Shown: piece by piece, positions 55,538-62,663 of the stretch
Layout: each line of letters begins with the position of its first letter
Numbering within the stretch: position 1 is the stretch's first letter
Source of the DNA: Pectinatus haikarae
Lineage (GTDB): Bacteria > Bacillota > Negativicutes > Selenomonadales > Selenomonadaceae
Assembly: GCF_015732185.1 (NCBI RefSeq)
Contig: NZ_WIQM01000004.1
Location: 418,568 to 482,567 of the forward strand
Direction: 5' to 3'
Length of the DNA stretch: 64,000 nucleotides
Notes under the pieces: generated by a model
Seen by the model: only the letters and a program-made list of their open reading frames with translations
Databases searched by the model: none
What the model was told of the DNA's origin: nothing
Translations under genes and position numbers: made by a program

Positions 55538-55554
55538 ATTATTACAAGCTTAAT

Positions 55555-55582
55555 TTGACAAAAAAATTTTTTGTAGTATAAT
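55555..55582 (+). promoter_or_regulatory. Promoter of tRNA-Arg
   Basis: Perfect TTGACA, 16 bases, perfect TATAAT, ending 24 bases before the tRNA. Confidence 0.9.
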
Positions 55583-55606
55583 ACTATCTGTTGCTAATAT
55601 AGTTAT

Positions 55607-55683
55607 GCGCCAATAGCTCAGTTGGATAGAGCAACGGCCTTCTAAGCCGTGTGTCGCTGGTTCGAATCCTGCTTGGCGCACCA
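55607..55683 (+). tRNA. tRNA-Arg (anticodon TCT)
   Basis: A 77-base cloverleaf: acceptor GCGCCAA/TTGGCGC with CCA encoded. The D arm includes AGCTCAGTTGGATAGAGC. The anticodon stem ACGGC/GCCGT has loop CTTCTAA, and the T arm contains GGTTCGAATCC. Its 3' end is likely the prophage insertion site, since an integrase gene starts right behind it. Confidence 0.97.
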
Positions 55684-55690
55684 ATAAATA
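55650..55690 (+). other. Probable prophage attachment site at the 3' end of tRNA-Arg
   Basis: Inferred from the integrase gene pointing towards the tRNA from 55772 and from common use of the tRNA 3' half as attB. The partner copy of the core lies outside the window, so the exact core is unknown. Confidence 0.6.
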
Positions 55691-55771
55691 TAAGGGTTCT
55701 AGCGTTGGGAGCAACGCAGACCGTATATCATAGGGAGCAACAGGGGAGCAATGGCAACTCTGTTGTTCTTT

Positions 55772-56881
55772 TTATTTTGGTACAATATAGAGTGATTTTA
55801 CTTTATCGGCAATCTTGTTATCATAATTGGGAATTGCGTGTCCATATAATTCCAATGTATGTGATACCCGCGCATGACCCAGGCGGCGAGAAACTTCTAT
55901 TATTGGTACACCTTCAGCTAGAAGTTGTGTAGCATGCGTGTGACGCAAAACATGGAAATTTCTATAATATACATTGGCAGCTTCTAAGACCAGTTTCCAC
56001 GCTCTTTCGGCATTATGCGGTGCGATAGGGGTATTATTCCTTGTTACAAAACATAGCTGTTCCTGCTTTATGTCCATTGCAGGGGCGGCTTTTTTTAATT
56101 TTTTAAGTTCCGTGACTACATCGTCCGTTATGCTTATTTTCCTTATGCCGGCTTTGGTTTTCGGTGTTTCCAAAAATAATCCGATCTCCCGTGAATCCTG
56201 CAATGATTTACGGATATAAATTTCTGATGTGGCAAATAATACATCACACCATCTAAGCCCCAATATTTCGCCTATACGCATCCCGGTAGTCACACCTAAG
56301 AGAATCATAGGATAATACTTGCCAAGCCTCTTGTGTTCAAAACAGGTGCGTAATATTGTCTCTATTTCTTTGGGTGAGAATATCTGGATTTCTTTTTTTT
56401 CAAATTTGGGGGAAACGACAGCAAGCATTATATTTTTAGGTGCCATTTCCAAGATGCACGCTTTTGTATATAATTCCTTTAATATTTTATGCACCTTATT
56501 TACGGTGCAAGCCGATAAAAGTAGTTCTTTGTATAACTGCTGTACTTGTACTGGTTGCAGCTCTTGAAGCTTTATATCGGCAATAGGCGCCAAATGGGCT
56601 AGAAGCTGTTTATACCTTTCATACGTCCTTTGTTTTACTGCTCCTTTCTTGTAAGTTGTAAGCCAGGTAAGTGCCCACGCACCAACAGTTATATTGGTAG
56701 GTTCTACGAATACGCCGCGATCAATATCTGTGAGCTGGGCGTTTTTCCATGTAGTGGCTTCAGTTTTTGCGATAAAACTTTTCTTTTTACGTTGTCCGGC
56801 TGGTGTGGTTATAGCCGCATAATAACGTTTTTTGCTTTTGTCATAATAGACAGAGCCTGTACCATTTCCATTTTTAGCCAT
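55772..56881 (-). CDS. int: Tyrosine-type site-specific integrase
   Basis: A 369-residue phage integrase. The N-terminal arm-binding AP2-like domain (GSVYYDKSKKRYYAAITTPA) is followed by a SAM-like core-binding domain (about 60-150). The catalytic domain has Arg in TTGMRIGEILGLRW, HxxR in HVLRHTHATQLL, and the Tyr nucleophile in HTLELYGHAI. AGGAGG precedes the ATG. It adjoins the tRNA attachment site and would carry out insertion and, with an excisionase, excision. Confidence 0.95.
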   Translation of the reverse strand: MAKNGNGTGSVYYDKSKKRYYAAITTPAGQRKKKSFIAKTEATTWKNAQLTDIDRGVFVEPTNITVGAWALTWLTTYKKGAVKQRTYERYKQLLAHLAPIADIKLQELQPVQVQQLYKELLLSACTVNKVHKILKELYTKACILEMAPKNIMLAVVSPKFEKKEIQIFSPKEIETILRTCFEHKRLGKYYPMILLGVTTGMRIGEILGLRWCDVLFATSEIYIRKSLQDSREIGLFLETPKTKAGIRKISITDDVVTELKKLKKAAPAMDIKQEQLCFVTRNNTPIAPHNAERAWKLVLEAANVYYRNFHVLRHTHATQLLAEGVPIIEVSRRLGHARVSHTLELYGHAIPNYDNKIADKVKSLYIVPK

Positions 56882-56910
56882 AAAAATAGCCTCCTATTTA
56901 TTGTAATAGA

Positions 56911-56958
56911 GGCTGATTACTGATATAATTTAATTGCAATTTGGTTGAGTAATCAGCC
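56911..56958 (-). promoter_or_regulatory. Inverted repeat upstream of the integrase gene
   Basis: GGCTGATTACT and AGTAATCAGCC, 11-base perfect arms with a 26-base spacer, covering the region where the int promoter should be. It may be an operator or an arm-type site. Confidence 0.45.
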
Positions 56959-56960
56959 AT

Positions 56961-56996
56961 AAGCCGTCTGGTGTTACAGCACTGGGCGGCTTTTTT
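56961..56996 (+). terminator. Terminator hairpin upstream of int
   Basis: AAGCCGTCTGGTG pairs with CACTGGGCGGCTT using three G-T pairs, followed by TTTTTT on the plus strand. On the minus strand it lies right after the stop of the next gene. Confidence 0.7.
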
Positions 56997-57201
56997 ATTT
57001 TATATAACCATTATTAACAAGCCATTTCCTTGACTCGCCTTTTTGTTTCCTGCTTACACATTTAGTGAAGAATAGCCTTGTCTTGTGAATTACACGCCAG
57101 AGTTCTTTCTCATCAGATGTGATTGGTAAATTTCTCTCTTTGCATATTTCTAATACCTTATCTTTGTTGAGAGCAATAATAGCCTTTCTCATTTCTAACA
57201 T
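56995..57201 (-). CDS. Small phage protein of unknown function
   Basis: A 68-residue basic protein (starts MLEMRKAIIALNKDKVLEIC) with RBS AAAGGAG seven bases upstream. It contains Trp-Arg and a cluster of Lys/Arg near the end (FFTKCVSRKQKGESRKWLV), consistent with nucleic acid contact. The position next to int invites comparison with small recombination-directionality factors, but no motif supports this. Confidence 0.5.
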   Translation of the reverse strand: MLEMRKAIIALNKDKVLEICKERNLPITSDEKELWRVIHKTRLFFTKCVSRKQKGESRKWLVNNGYIK

Positions 57202-57217
57202 AGGTGATCTCCTTTCA

Positions 57218-57946
57218 TTATTGGACTGTTGATAATCCAGTAAATAATTTTCCATCTGAAGAATAATAAGCAGAAGTCATTGTTAAAGTAATTTGGCTAC
57301 CATCTTTCTTTTTTACGAGAAAAGTTGATGTCGTGGCTTTAGTAGAATCCATAAGTACAGTAGGTAAATGAGACTTTTTATCCATATAGGCTATTTGCCC
57401 ATCAATACTTATTATAGAATCACCGATTTCAAGACCACTTAATTTAGCTGGTGAATCTTTATCTACTGAAATAATAACAAGACCATTATTTTTACCATAA
57501 ATAGCAGTATTTATATTAAAACCATATCTATAACTACCATCAAATTGTGCTTTTAAATGTTGCAAATACGTTGTCTCCATATTGCCGGCAACATTATATT
57601 TAACGCGTTGACTTTTTAAGATGCCATCGACTGCCACTGGTTCATAGTAATCAGATAAGGTAACAAGTGTTCCACTACCTTCCGGAGTAAATGTAAAATC
57701 ACAAGTTTCTTCTATTGTCATGCGCTGAGCGTTCATAAATCCGCCTGTAACTTCTCGCGTTTCGGAAAATGAAAGCAATGCATCAGATATATTGTTTATC
57801 CGAAATGCCGGTTTTCCAGAAAGCTGTTTCACCAAATAATCACGAACTTCAGTTGGTGAACCTTGCTCAATTTCAATAGAGGACATTGCAAACGCAGTTG
57901 AACAGATAAGGAACATAAATAAAAAACAGAACAATACTTTTTTCAT
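57218..57946 (-). CDS. Exported PDZ-domain protein (prophage cargo)
   Basis: About 242 residues. A signal peptide (VLFCFLFMFLICSTAFAM) is followed by a region of unknown fold (about 25-140) and a PDZ-like domain (about 145-240). The latter contains GLVIISVDKDSPAKLSGLEI then GDSIISIDGQ. No protease domain is attached. It sits between the integrase and the repressor in the leftward direction, the usual place for lysogeny-expressed cargo genes. Its function in the host envelope is unknown; it could alter phage adsorption or host fitness. Confidence 0.7.
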   Translation of the reverse strand: MKKVLFCFLFMFLICSTAFAMSSIEIEQGSPTEVRDYLVKQLSGKPAFRINNISDALLSFSETREVTGGFMNAQRMTIEETCDFTFTPEGSGTLVTLSDYYEPVAVDGILKSQRVKYNVAGNMETTYLQHLKAQFDGSYRYGFNINTAIYGKNNGLVIISVDKDSPAKLSGLEIGDSIISIDGQIAYMDKKSHLPTVLMDSTKATTSTFLVKKKDGSQITLTMTSAYYSSDGKLFTGLSTVQ

Positions 57947-57965
57947 TAACCCACTCTCTTTCAAA

Positions 57966-58523
57966 TTAATCATCTATACTGGGCCCCATAATAGGACCCC
58001 AACTTGCAACTTCATTACCTGATAATTCATGTATGATTGAAAGGTGAAACGAATCTAGTTTTAAATCAATTTCACGCGAATGCGCCATTGTAGACCATGA
58101 CACAAATGAAGCCTTTATAAAACCCAGTTTTGCATCTTTGGATAAGTATTGCCAATTATCATTTACAGTTACTATTAATGTAGATGCAGCAGGATCGTAA
58201 TTTACTCCTGTATACACAGGAGAATATCCATTATTGCTAAATAGATTATTAAACCCATCTAACATTTCATTTAGTTTTCCATGATAATCAGTATAGTATT
58301 TTTGTGCAGTTGCTTTTTCATCTTTAGCCTTTTTATCGGCTATATTATTTGTCTGCCGGTTTTGTTCTTTATCTTGTTCGGCTTGAGTCCTTTTTTGTTG
58401 AGCTATGTAATTATTTTCAAATGGTTTAGGAGCATTACTTTCTGAAAATAGCCATATAACGCCAAGAGCACATGCAAATATTGCAAAAATAATAACAACT
58501 AGGGGACGTTGATTCTTATACAT
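57966..58523 (-). CDS. Membrane-anchored protein of unknown function (prophage cargo)
   Basis: A 185-residue protein with one N-terminal membrane helix (VVIIFAIFACALGVIWLF). A Gln/Lys-rich charged linker (about 40-75) leads to an extracytoplasmic domain (about 78-185; YSPVYTGVNYDPAASTLIVT, then NDNWQYLSKDAK). It begins upstream of the PDZ gene with a 19-base gap, so the two form a pair. No homologue is recognised. Confidence 0.65.
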   Translation of the reverse strand: MYKNQRPLVVIIFAIFACALGVIWLFSESNAPKPFENNYIAQQKRTQAEQDKEQNRQTNNIADKKAKDEKATAQKYYTDYHGKLNEMLDGFNNLFSNNGYSPVYTGVNYDPAASTLIVTVNDNWQYLSKDAKLGFIKASFVSWSTMAHSREIDLKLDSFHLSIIHELSGNEVASWGPIMGPSIDD

Positions 58524-58593
58524 ATTTCCACCCTCTCAATTTTTGAAATATGTAATATTTCTATAAAACTTTTATAAATTCCTTTGAAAAAGC

Positions 58594-59241
58594 TCATCTT
58601 ACCATTGACTGAAACGCTACTGCTTTACCTAAAATCTTAAATTCCGTGCAATTATCTTTCGTACATATAATAGGTTTGTATTTAGGATTTTCCGGCATTA
58701 ATGTTACGGTGCTGTTATTATGATAAAAGCGTTTTAAAGTGGCGCTATCATCAATCAGAACTGCAGCTATTTCTCCATCTTCAACTTCCGGTTGTTGTTT
58801 TATAAAAACTATATCGCCATTATATATTCTGGCGTTTATCATGCTATCGCCTTGTACTTGCAAACAAAAATCGGCATGAATTCCGTCAGCCATATTTGCG
58901 TAGCCTTCTATACTTTCCTGTGCCAGAATAGGTTTTCCCGCAGCTATTTTCCCAATTATTGGCAATTTTGTTAATTCAATAGGTCGAATATTAGATGCAG
59001 AAGGAATAGTATTATCAGTATCACCTTTTAGATTAGATTCAGTAATCCACCCCATTAAATAGGCGGGGGATACATTATAAACTTCTGCTAGTTTTTCAAT
59101 TTTATCTGATGGTATATTAGTAATAATATTATTTTCATATTTATATAATGTTTGCTTTGATATATTAACTATTTTACCAACTTCTTCTTGAGTTTTCCCA
59201 CTATCAAACCTTAATTTTTTTAGTTTATCCCCAATAGTCAC
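58594..59241 (-). CDS. LexA/CI-like S24 phage repressor
   Basis: A 215-residue two-domain repressor. The HTH (TQEEVGKIVNISKQTLYKYE, about 17-36) precedes an S24 auto-cleaving domain. Ala101-Gly102 (GKIAAGKP) is the predicted cleavage bond, with Ser133 (GDSM) and Lys170 (ATLKRF) as the catalytic dyad. It starts at GTG, eight bases after AAAGGAG. It binds the GTAACTT/AAGTTAC operators in the adjacent gap and is probably inactivated by SOS signalling. Confidence 0.93.
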   Translation of the reverse strand: MTIGDKLKKLRFDSGKTQEEVGKIVNISKQTLYKYENNIITNIPSDKIEKLAEVYNVSPAYLMGWITESNLKGDTDNTIPSASNIRPIELTKLPIIGKIAAGKPILAQESIEGYANMADGIHADFCLQVQGDSMINARIYNGDIVFIKQQPEVEDGEIAAVLIDDSATLKRFYHNNSTVTLMPENPKYKPIICTKDNCTEFKILGKAVAFQSMVR

Positions 59242-59262
59242 GATATCAACTCCTTTATCTAC

Positions 59263-59290
59263 ATAATATCACAAATAACTTAAAAAGCAA
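59263..59290 (-). promoter_or_regulatory. Repressor maintenance promoter
   Basis: On the minus strand, TTGCTT, 16 bases, TATTAT, 22 bases before the repressor start codon. The operator-like 17-mer at 59275-59291 covers its -35 and spacer. Confidence 0.75.
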
Positions 59291-59371
59291 CAAAAAAGTA
59301 ACTTATTGCGAAAAAGTAGTATTGACAAGTTACTAAAAATGCATTATACTTACAGTAACTTAATAAGTTAC
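59275..59371. promoter_or_regulatory. Lysogeny operator array
   Basis: One perfect 17-base palindrome GTAACTTAATAAGTTAC (59355-59371) and a 13-of-17 match (59275-59291) lie at the two ends. Single half-sites GTAACTT (59298-59304) and AAGTTAC (59327-59333) lie in between. They flank and overlap the two divergent promoters, as in a CI/Cro switch. Confidence 0.8.
59322..59350 (+). promoter_or_regulatory. Early rightward phage promoter
   Basis: Perfect TTGACA, 17 bases, TATACT, 43 bases before the cro-like gene. An operator palindrome begins five bases after the -10. Confidence 0.85.
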
Positions 59372-59392
59372 AAACATCGAGGAGGTGATAAT

Positions 59393-59620
59393 ATGATAAA
59401 CAGGAATAAACTTCTTGGTATTATGGCTGAAAATAATTTCACTGGGAAAAAGATAGCGGAAAAATTAGGTATGACCCCAAAAACGTTTTATGTAAGAATG
59501 AAAAAAGGCGATTTTGGCTGTAAGGAAATAGAAATAATGGTTAAAACATTAAATATTAACGATCCAATGCCAATTTTTTTTCCAAATTTAGTAACTTTTA
59601 AAGATACTAAAAGGAAGTGA
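59393..59620 (+). CDS. Cro-like HTH protein
   Basis: A 75-residue DNA-binding protein (starts MINRNKLLGIMAENNFTGKK, HTH helix EKLGMTPKTFYVRMK). The ATG lies after a strong GGAGGTGAT box. It faces the repressor across the operator region and so probably plays the Cro role, closing the repressor promoter for lytic growth. Confidence 0.85.
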   Translation: MINRNKLLGIMAENNFTGKKIAEKLGMTPKTFYVRMKKGDFGCKEIEIMVKTLNINDPMPIFFPNLVTFKDTKRK

Positions 59621-59660
59621 CCGGAAAGCCAATCGTAAAATTTAAAGGAAGGTGAGAAGA

Positions 59661-60410
59661 ATGAATGATTTACAGATTTTTGAAAACAAAGAATTTGGAA
59701 AGGTAAGAACCATACTTATTGAAAACGAACCTTGGTTTGTTGCAAAAGATGTTTGCGATTGCTTAGAAATTGGGAATAATCGCCAAGCATTAACAAGGTT
59801 AGATGATGATGAGAAGGATGTCATTTCAAATGACACCCCCGGCGGAAAACAGAAATTGCAGGCTGTCAATGAATATGGGCTATATTCTCTCGTACTTAGT
59901 AGCCGCAAGAAGGAAGCCAAACAATTTAAGCGCTGGATCACGCATGAGGTTATCCCGGCAATCCGAAAAACAGGCAGCTACGCCACACAAAAACTTAGTC
60001 CACAATTACAAGTTCTTATTAATCTGGAAATGAAGCAAAAAGAGCATGATCACCTGATAGCAGAGGCAAATAAACGCATTGACGGTATCAGAAATGTAGT
60101 TGCCTTAAATCCAAATGACTGGCGAAAAGAAAGTTCTGCCTTGCTTAATAAAATGGCGCTGTCAATGGGTGGTTATGAACATGTAAAACCGTTGCGTGCT
60201 GAAAGCTATAAATTGCTTGACGAACGCATGGGGGTTGATTTGCAGTGCCGACTTACAAATAAGCGTCGCCGTATGGCGGATGAAGGAATTTGTAAATCAA
60301 GACGTGACCGACTAAATCAGCTTGATGTCATTGCTGAAGATAAAAAACTTATTGAAGGTTACGTTGCAATTATTAAAGAGATGGCGATCAAATATGGGGC
60401 TGCGGCATAA
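59661..60410 (+). CDS. BRO-N / ORF6C-type phage antirepressor
   Basis: About 249 residues. The BRO-N domain occupies residues 1-110 (EPWFVAKDVCDCLEIGNNRQ, LYSLVLSSRKKEAKQFKRWI, EVIPAIRKTGSY). A coiled linker and an ORF6C-like C-terminal domain (about 140-249) follow. Such antirepressors counter the phage repressor after prophage induction. It is the second gene of the early operon. Confidence 0.9.
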   Translation: MNDLQIFENKEFGKVRTILIENEPWFVAKDVCDCLEIGNNRQALTRLDDDEKDVISNDTPGGKQKLQAVNEYGLYSLVLSSRKKEAKQFKRWITHEVIPAIRKTGSYATQKLSPQLQVLINLEMKQKEHDHLIAEANKRIDGIRNVVALNPNDWRKESSALLNKMALSMGGYEHVKPLRAESYKLLDERMGVDLQCRLTNKRRRMADEGICKSRRDRLNQLDVIAEDKKLIEGYVAIIKEMAIKYGAAA

Positions 60411-60449
60411 AAACGGTTAACTTCTATTGAGTGAAAGGAAGTGAGAAAA

Positions 60450-60914
60450 ATGGAAACAATTAAAAAGAACCCTCAAACTAATGAGGATTCTGAAATGGCG
60501 CTTAATTATCGAATACAAAATAGATTGAGCATTCTATTAAACCATAAATCTCAGATGACTAATGAATTAAGGCTACCATGCCAAAAGCTAGATAATTCAT
60601 TAAGAGTTCAATACACACTATTTGAAAAAGCGTTTTCAAATTTAATAGCTTGTGAAGGGGAACATTTAAAAAAATTTAATATGGAAAAACTAACATTATC
60701 AGAACTTCATACTAAATTGCTAAATGCCGACAGTGAAATAAACAAAACAATTATAAAAAAGGATATACAACAAAAAGAAAATGAGATTGTTAAGAAATTA
60801 TTTTTAGTTCTTAATGACGAAGAACTTACAATTACTCAAGCAACCTCATTATTACAGATAGCAAAACAAGAAATACTAGAAACCAGATTACGGAATATTA
60901 ATCGCAGTTCTTAA
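60450..60914 (+). CDS. Hypothetical phage protein, helical
   Basis: A 154-residue charged, helix-rich protein (NRLSILLNHKSQMTNELRLP, then LFEKAFSNLIACEGEHLKKF). The composition is A/T-rich, Lys/Glu/Asn-rich. No domain is recognised. The ATG is preceded by AGGAAGTGAG. Its 3' end overlaps the tail of an opposite-strand gene by 17 bases. Confidence 0.65.
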   Translation: METIKKNPQTNEDSEMALNYRIQNRLSILLNHKSQMTNELRLPCQKLDNSLRVQYTLFEKAFSNLIACEGEHLKKFNMEKLTLSELHTKLLNADSEINKTIIKKDIQQKENEIVKKLFLVLNDEELTITQATSLLQIAKQEILETRLRNINRSS

Positions 60915-61134
60915 CAATGGCATTCGGATTCATACTATTTAAAATGCGTATTTGCATTTTATCTCCATGACTACAACGATTGCCATTGAAAGCTCCAGCA
61001 TAGCACCCAATAAAAACTTTTCCGTATGAAGAACAAATTGGCAGGTTCAAACAATCACAAGAATAAACCTTTTTACCTTCAGTATTTAATTCAATGTTAT
61101 CACTTAAGCATTCTGGTTTAATAAAATTATCCAT
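60898..61134 (-). CDS. Cysteine-rich small protein on the opposite strand
   Basis: A 78-residue protein with seven cysteines (including CDCLNLPIC, CYAGAF and RCSHGDK), suggesting metal binding or disulphides. AGAGGTGAT precedes the ATG. It is transcribed against the surrounding early operon, which is unusual for phage early genes. Its function is unknown. Confidence 0.6.
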   Translation of the reverse strand: MDNFIKPECLSDNIELNTEGKKVYSCDCLNLPICSSYGKVFIGCYAGAFNGNRCSHGDKMQIRILNSMNPNAIVKNCD

Positions 61135-61186
61135 AAATAATCACCTCTTTTTCTAAGGCGATTATATCACAGAAAGGAGCTGTAAC

Positions 61187-61441
61187 ATGCAAAAAGCAAT
61201 GAGTGCATTAAGTTATGCAAAACACTGCGGGTTACCATACCCAATGGTAAAGCAGTATTGCATAGAAGGCATAATCCCGTGCTTCAAGCAAAAGGTAAGA
61301 TACTATATTCGCCCGGATATTGCGGATGAAGCACTTGCCAAGTATGAAGCACAAAAATTAGATCCAGAACCTATAAAAGAGGTACACGTATTAAAGCAAC
61401 CAAAAGATTTTAATTTTTTTGAGGCCTTAAAAAAGGCGTAA
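61187..61441 (+). CDS. Small HTH/excisionase-like protein
   Basis: An 84-residue protein (MQKAMSALSYAKHCGLPYPM, VKQYCIEGIIPCFKQK, YYIRPDIADEALAKYE) with the winged-helix pattern of MerR/excisionase-type proteins used for phage DNA binding. The RBS AGGAG is six bases before the ATG. The function is inferred from fold resemblance only. Confidence 0.65.
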   Translation: MQKAMSALSYAKHCGLPYPMVKQYCIEGIIPCFKQKVRYYIRPDIADEALAKYEAQKLDPEPIKEVHVLKQPKDFNFFEALKKA

Positions 61442-61455
61442 GGAAGTTGGTTTAA

Positions 61456-61629
61456 ATGATCCCACATTGTTGGCGCTGCGGGCGAATATTAAAGCCTCCT
61501 AATGTGCAGCAGTTAGTGCTATGGAGCGGGCAGTCGGTTATGGTTTGTGCTGATGACCGGAATTGCCCGGCAGTCGTAAATGGCAGCCGGCGGAAATTAA
61601 GAGAGCTACAGCGGAAAGGGGTGAGATAG
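61456..61629 (+). CDS. 57-residue zinc-ribbon-like protein
   Basis: A short frame starting MIPHCWRCGRILKPP, with Cys5, Cys8, Cys31 and Cys37 in a CxxC...CxxxxxC pattern that suggests a zinc site. RBS AAGGAAG is about nine bases upstream. Its stop TAG overlaps the GTG of the next gene by one base. Confidence 0.6.
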   Translation: MIPHCWRCGRILKPPNVQQLVLWSGQSVMVCADDRNCPAVVNGSRRKLRELQRKGVR

Positions 61630-61781
61630 TGAGCGATTTAGTACCGTGCATAGCAAGCTTTACGCTCGGCATCGGCGTGACGCTGATATGGATAGGACTT
61701 AAATCCGAAGAGCCAGTAGAGGCGAAAGTAGGCTATAAAAACGAATGCATAGGCTATGACGAAAGGGGAAAAGATAAATAA
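61629..61781 (+). CDS. 50-residue membrane protein
   Basis: A frame starting at GTG (MSDLVPCIASFTLGIGVTLI) with one clear membrane helix followed by a charged tail. RBS AAAGGGG is seven bases upstream, at the end of the previous gene. The stop TAA overlaps the next ATG. The one-helix shape resembles small phage exclusion or regulatory peptides, without evidence of function. Confidence 0.6.
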   Translation: MSDLVPCIASFTLGIGVTLIWIGLKSEEPVEAKVGYKNECIGYDERGKDK

Positions 61782-61891
61782 TGTATAGGTCAACAATAAT
61801 ACGAGCTAAGGACCTGCGGGTGCTGGCAAAAATGGAGCTGATAGAAGCATGGCTAAAATCACTGAAACGGTCAAAAAAACTAAAAAAATAA
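61781..61891 (+). CDS. 36-residue basic protein
   Basis: A frame starting MYRSTIIRAKDLRVLAKMEL and ending in Lys/Arg repeats. It overlaps the previous stop as TAATG. AAGGGG lies upstream. It is very short, so the coding status is tentative, but the tight spacing supports translation. Confidence 0.45.
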   Translation: MYRSTIIRAKDLRVLAKMELIEAWLKSLKRSKKLKK

Positions 61892-61974
61892 TGCGTCACC
61901 GTGTACTGATAGCCGATGCAATATTTATTATCTGTATCATCATGGCCGCGGCTGTTGTGCTGGGGGTGCGATAA
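61849..61974 (+). CDS. 41-residue membrane peptide
   Basis: A frame starting MAKITETVKKTKKIMRHRVL with a membrane helix (IADAIFIICIIMAAAVVLGV). The first ATG overlaps the previous gene; an internal ATG at 61891 that overlaps its stop is an alternative. The stop TAA touches the lar ATG. Confidence 0.45.
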   Translation: MAKITETVKKTKKIMRHRVLIADAIFIICIIMAAAVVLGVR

Positions 61975-62190
61975 ATGGAAAAACTTAAACCGTGTCCGTT
62001 CTGCGGCAGCAGGCCCTTTATTGAGGATGACAGTCGTCCTAATTCTATAAATGATGGTAACGCTTCATGGCATATATTTTGCCCGAATTGTGGGTGCTCG
62101 CAAAAGCAAAATCAGGATATTAAAATGGTGGTCGAAAACTGGAACATGAGGGCAGAACACAAAAAAGCCGCTCAGGAGTGCAATCCATGA
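61975..62190 (+). CDS. lar: Lar-family restriction alleviation protein
   Basis: A 71-residue zinc-finger-like protein: CPFCGSRP (Cys7, Cys10), then FCPNCGC (Cys36, Cys39, Cys41) and the C-terminal VVENWNMR signature. Lar of Rac prophage weakens host type I restriction. A hairpin at 62168-62194 covers the stop codon. This marks an anti-restriction function in the early operon. Confidence 0.88.
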   Translation: MEKLKPCPFCGSRPFIEDDSRPNSINDGNASWHIFCPNCGCSQKQNQDIKMVVENWNMRAEHKKAAQECNP

Positions 62191-62194
62191 GCGG
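62168..62194 (+). terminator. Hairpin over the lar stop codon
   Basis: CCGCTCA pairs with TGAGCGG, 13-base loop, no strong T-run. It is possibly a processing or stability element. Confidence 0.4.
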
Positions 62195-62249
62195 TATGAG
62201 AAAAAACTTATTCTAAATAAATAATACCACAAAAGGAGATAAAAATCAC

Positions 62250-62663
62250 ATGGAAATGCAATTAAATGTAAATATTAGTGCACCTGAACTTGTACAGGCT
62301 ATAAATAATCTTGCGGGGGCTTTGGCAGGGAAAATTACGGTGCCAGCTGTCGTCGAAGCACCTAAGTCTACCGAAAAAGAAGAAACGGCAGAAGCGCCTA
62401 AACAGCATAGAAAAAAAGCAGCGAAACCAGCAGCCGTTAAACCGGAGACTGCGCCGTCGGCAGAAGAACCTTCAGAAACAACCAGCACTGAAAAATCAGA
62501 GGACGAATTAAGGACCGAACTTAAAAAACTGGCTGTTGAAAAGGCAAGAGGTGGTAAAAACGGTGAAGTTAAAGCAATAATTGAGTCTACCGGATCCGTA
62601 AAACTGTCGGGTATAGCGGCAGACCTGCTGCCGGATGTGCTGGAAAAAGTGAGGGCGTTGTGA
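62250..62663 (+). CDS. Hypothetical phage protein upstream of DUF2800
   Basis: A 137-residue protein. A short N-terminal helix pair (ISAPELVQAINNLAGALAGK) is followed by an Ala/Pro/Glu/Lys-rich disordered linker (about 35-85). The C-terminal helical domain (DELRTELKKLAVEKARGGKN, then LPDVLEKV) resembles short LexA/SAP-like binding modules. It commonly accompanies DUF2800 genes in Firmicutes prophages and may be an accessory factor. It overlaps the next start. Confidence 0.65.
   Translation: MEMQLNVNISAPELVQAINNLAGALAGKITVPAVVEAPKSTEKEETAEAPKQHRKKAAKPAAVKPETAPSAEEPSETTSTEKSEDELRTELKKLAVEKARGGKNGEVKAIIESTGSVKLSGIAADLLPDVLEKVRAL

Noticed and set aside
56995..57201. Small gene next to int as excisionase
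   Set aside because: It lacks a recognisable helix-turn-helix or winged-helix motif; only the position and basic charge fit.
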